Shown here: piece after piece, positions 61,926-64,000 of the stretch
How positions within the stretch are numbered: the stretch's first letter is position 1
How the letters are laid out: every line of letters starts with the position of its first letter
Assembly: GCA_944325895.1 (NCBI GenBank)
Contig: CALVCA010000006.1
Location: 45,316-109,315 of the forward strand
Length of the DNA: 64,000 bases
Source of the DNA: Candidatus Gastranaerophilales bacterium
GTDB lineage: Bacteria > Cyanobacteriota > Vampirovibrionia > Gastranaerophilales > Gastranaerophilaceae
Direction of reading: 5' to 3'
Program-made: the position numbers and the translations under genes
Notes under the pieces: model-generated
Seen by the model: only the letters and a program-made list of their open reading frames with translations
Told to the model about the DNA's origin: nothing
The model's database searches: none

Positions 61926-62342
61926 TTATGATGCTTTTGCAGCAGCTTCAGAAACTGTTTCTGCAACAGTTTCTGCTGCTTCAGTAACATCTTCGGATTT
62001 TCTGCTAAAAAGTTTAGTTACTTTAGACCAAACGTGTTCATCCAGTGATTTGCCCCATTTGCCTAATTTGTTACCAACTTTTTGCATAAATTTTGCATCT
62101 TTCAATGCTGCTTCATCAAGCACTTTGAAAGCATTCTTTTTAAAACCTAAAATTAAACCGCCGCCTACTACAAGAGCTGCAACAACCAATTTTGCAAGTG
62201 CTTTACCTACTCCGTGCTTTTTCTTATGCGGAGCTTCATGCACTGCAACCGGTTGAGAAAAACTCCCCGGACGACTGATAGGATCTTGCGGCATTGCTGC
62301 AGGATTTGCCTTAAAACTTACTGAAGAAACCGGACTTATCAT
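61926..62342 (-). CDS. Small membrane-anchored hypothetical protein (138 aa)
   Basis: Starts MISPVSSVSFKANPAAM, then a His/Lys-rich patch (HEAPHKKKHG), one hydrophobic helix (AKLVVAALVVGGGLILGF, about 50-68), and an Ala/Glu/Lys-rich helical tail (DVTEAAETVAETVSEAAAKA). TAGGAGG precedes the ATG. The ISxVSFxA opening resembles 15253 (GINGISFSA). Family unknown. Confidence 0.7.
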   Translation of the reverse strand: MISPVSSVSFKANPAAMPQDPISRPGSFSQPVAVHEAPHKKKHGVGKALAKLVVAALVVGGGLILGFKKNAFKVLDEAALKDAKFMQKVGNKLGKWGKSLDEHVWSKVTKLFSRKSEDVTEAAETVAETVSEAAAKAS

Positions 62343-62515
62343 TGTGAAAACCTCCTAACACAAATTTATTATAACACTTCTATACTAAATATAAAACCCT
62401 GAAATTAAAGTATTTGATTTAATAATATAAATTTCTTAAAAATTGTTACAATTCTTTACATAAAAATTGGAATAAAAAAAATAAAAGTGTCATCCTTGTA
62501 AATAGGAGAGAGAAT

Positions 62516-64000
62516 ATGGGAACAAATCAGGAAACAATAATTTATATAGAAAATAACGATAAAACTACGGCAGCAAAAGCAGCACAATTTTACACAATTC
62601 CGGAAACAAAAAACAGAGTTTATATAAACTCTTTAGGCTGTGAACTTGTCATGAAATATTTGGCACAAGAAAATATTGATGTTAAAAATATATTTAACTT
62701 ACACAATATAAACAAAATCCACGAAGAATTTGATATAGCTGACATAATGCTTCCTAATATTCATCTTGATGTCAGGATGATATATGATGAAAACCGTATT
62801 TTTATACCTAAATCACATTTTGAATATAATTTGGTACCTGACTTATATTTAGTCTTACAAATATCTGAAGACGGTACATACGCAAATTTTCTAGGTTTCT
62901 TTGAACCGAAGATAATAAATAAAAACAACCAAAACGACAAATATTATTTTGTAGAAAAAGAAAAACTATCTCCGGTACAAGATTTAATCACATTTATAGA
63001 AAACTTTAACGGTAATACTACTGAAGCTCTTTCCGAAGAAGATTTAGACACGGCAAGACGACTTGCATTGTCCTTGATTGATCATGATATTCATGAAAAT
63101 GATAAAAAATTACTGTTTAATATTCTTTTAAAAAGCTCGGCATTTAGGGAAGAAGCAGCTGATTTCGACAGCTTTGAATTAATATCATATCATTTGGCAA
63201 CAAATGAAGACATTGAATATTCAGCCGCCAATACTTCTATTGATGAATTTGATATGTTTGACACTCCTGACGAATTTGATAATTTAAATGAGGAGTTTGA
63301 AAATAATACGGTTGATAGTATAACTTTTGATAACCCTGTAGAAAATATAACGACTGACAATTCTTTACCGTTAGACATAAAATCAGAAGATTTTACATTA
63401 CCTGATAACATTGATTTGACTGATGAGAATATACCGGCATTAGAAAAAAATCCGACGGATGATTTGCCTCTAGACGATTTAGGACAGTCAGATGATGAGT
63501 TAACTTTGGACAATTTGGAAAATCCGACGGATGACTTGCCTCTAGACGATTTAGGACAGTCAGATGATGAGTTAACTTTGGACAATTTGGAAAATCCGAC
63601 GGATGACTTGCCTTTAGACGATTTAGAACAGTCGAATGATGAGTTGGTTTTGGACAATTTGGAAAATCCGACTGATGACTTGCCTTTAGACGATTTAGGA
63701 CAGTCAGATGATGAGTTATCTTTAGACAATTTGGAAACTCCGACGGATGATTTACCTTTAGACGATTTAGAACAGTCGAATGATGAGTTGGTTTTGGACA
63801 ATTTGGAAAATCAGACTGATGACTTGCCTCTAGACGATTTAGGGCATTCAGATGATGAGTTATCTTTGGACAATTTGGAAAATCCGACTGATGATTTGCC
63901 TTTAGACGATTTAGAACAGTCAGATGATGAGTTGGTTTTAGATAATTTGGAAAATCCGACGGATGACTTGCCTCTAGACGATTTAGAACAGTCGAATGAT
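62516..64000 (+). CDS. DUF1822-like protein with acidic tandem repeats (3' end beyond window)
   Basis: The first ~160 residues follow the DUF1822 plan known from Cyanobacteria: AAQFYTIPETKNRVYINSLG, CELVMKYLAQENIDV, a middle (DIMLPNIHLDVRMIY), IFIPKSHFEYNLVPDLYLVL and YANFLGFFEP. A linker then leads to a repeat region from 63449, where 24-residue units (NPTDDLPLDDLGQSDDELTL plus DNLE) repeat seven full times and are cut by the window end. The tail is extremely acidic. GGAGAGAG precedes the ATG at 62516. No stop is reached by 64000. Confidence 0.8.
   Translation, partial: MGTNQETIIYIENNDKTTAAKAAQFYTIPETKNRVYINSLGCELVMKYLAQENIDVKNIFNLHNINKIHEEFDIADIMLPNIHLDVRMIYDENRIFIPKSHFEYNLVPDLYLVLQISEDGTYANFLGFFEPKIINKNNQNDKYYFVEKEKLSPVQDLITFIENFNGNTTEALSEEDLDTARRLALSLIDHDIHENDKKLLFNILLKSSAFREEAADFDSFELISYHLATNEDIEYSAANTSIDEFDMFDTPDEFDNLNEEFENNTVDSITFDNPVENITTDNSLPLDIKSEDFTLPDNIDLTDENIPALEKNPTDDLPLDDLGQSDDELTLDNLENPTDDLPLDDLGQSDDELTLDNLENPTDDLPLDDLEQSNDELVLDNLENPTDDLPLDDLGQSDDELSLDNLETPTDDLPLDDLEQSNDELVLDNLENQTDDLPLDDLGHSDDELSLDNLENPTDDLPLDDLEQSDDELVLDNLENPTDDLPLDDLEQSND
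63449..64000 (+). repeat. 72-bp tandem repeats (at least 7.6 copies) coding for an acidic repeat
   Basis: Units begin at 63449, 63521, 63593, 63665, 63737, 63809, 63881 and 63953 (last one truncated). They differ at a few bases, for example CAGTCAGATGAT versus CAGTCGAATGAT and ACTTTGGAC versus GTTTTGGAC. Confidence 0.95.

Noticed and set aside
63190..63801. Long minus-strand frame with SKSSKGKSS repeats
   Set aside because: It is the antisense shadow of the DUF1822-like gene's acidic repeats. The plus frame has a ribosome site, a recognisable domain and sensible composition.

Overview
The window is an AT-rich bacterial chromosome segment, most likely from a non-photosynthetic cyanobacterial relative (Vampirovibrionia/Melainabacteria, Gastranaerophilales-like). 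This is inferred from content. There is a DUF1822-like protein (a family I know from Cyanobacteria), SepF beside FtsZ, a Gram-negative envelope set (LptB, an LptF/G permease, a phosphodiester glycosidase), several prepilin-type proteins with an FTLAEVLITLGIIG-type N-terminus, and a lineage-specific protein family opening with MG(M/L)xA(S/G)QARxL. I saw no rRNA, tRNA, CRISPR array, transposase or prophage.

Layout. 1-4.2 kb: end of secA, a short leader ORF, a pilin-like gene with a long pre-sequence, agmatinase and a small membrane protein. 4.4-11.3 kb: ligA and two small genes; on the minus strand lptB, an lptF/G permease and a phosphodiester glycosidase, then trpS. 11.7-15.0 kb: division block (yggS-like, sepF, nadK, ftsZ). 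15.2-21.3 kb: three large lineage-specific proteins and aldolase. 21.4-26.2 kb: ispH-rpsA, ribE-ribBA-GNAT. 26.2-27.3 kb: second leader/pilin cassette. 27.4-34.3 kb: FliK-like unknown, M14 peptidase, cysS, LPL-family ligase, two exported paralogues, TPR protein. 34.4-40.6 kb: first MGxxASQAR-family gene, XRE regulator divergent from a pilin, fusA, a decayed MNT/HEPN pair. 40.8-47.2 kb: pheT, rplI, a MetE-like/CooC-like/FolD C1 cluster. 47.2-55.7 kb: three more MGxxASQAR-type genes, an unknown three-gene membrane operon, a DtxR-family regulator with an operator next door, a PlsC acyltransferase. 55.9-59.7 kb: flagellar/type III export cluster (double-SpoA protein, FliO, FliP, extended FliQ, a periplasmic T2SS/T3SS pilus-N-like protein, FliR). 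59.7-60.8 kb: third leader/pilin cassette. Then hemW, a small membrane protein and a 3'-truncated DUF1822-like protein with 72-bp acidic repeats.

Two groups look undescribed. (1) Three full-length MGxxASQAR-family genes (34393, 48751 minus, 55672 minus) each have a TAAAG-N14-T(A/G)(C/A)CG promoter-like element with identical 11-nt inner spacing, preceded 16-18 nt upstream by a TGTAAC/TGTTAC box. With the export cluster in the same window, this suggests late-expressed substrates of a flagellar-type exporter. (2) Three pilin-like genes follow a conserved short ORF that runs into a C-rich tract. In two copies the tract is pure poly-C (9 and 10 C), and a -1 shift on it would fuse the leader to the long, repeat-built N-terminal extension of the pilin. 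Other recurring signals are -10 boxes placed 6-7 nt before start codons (predicted leaderless mRNAs), a duplicated ~100-bp intergenic element, and two palindromic operators beside regulator genes.
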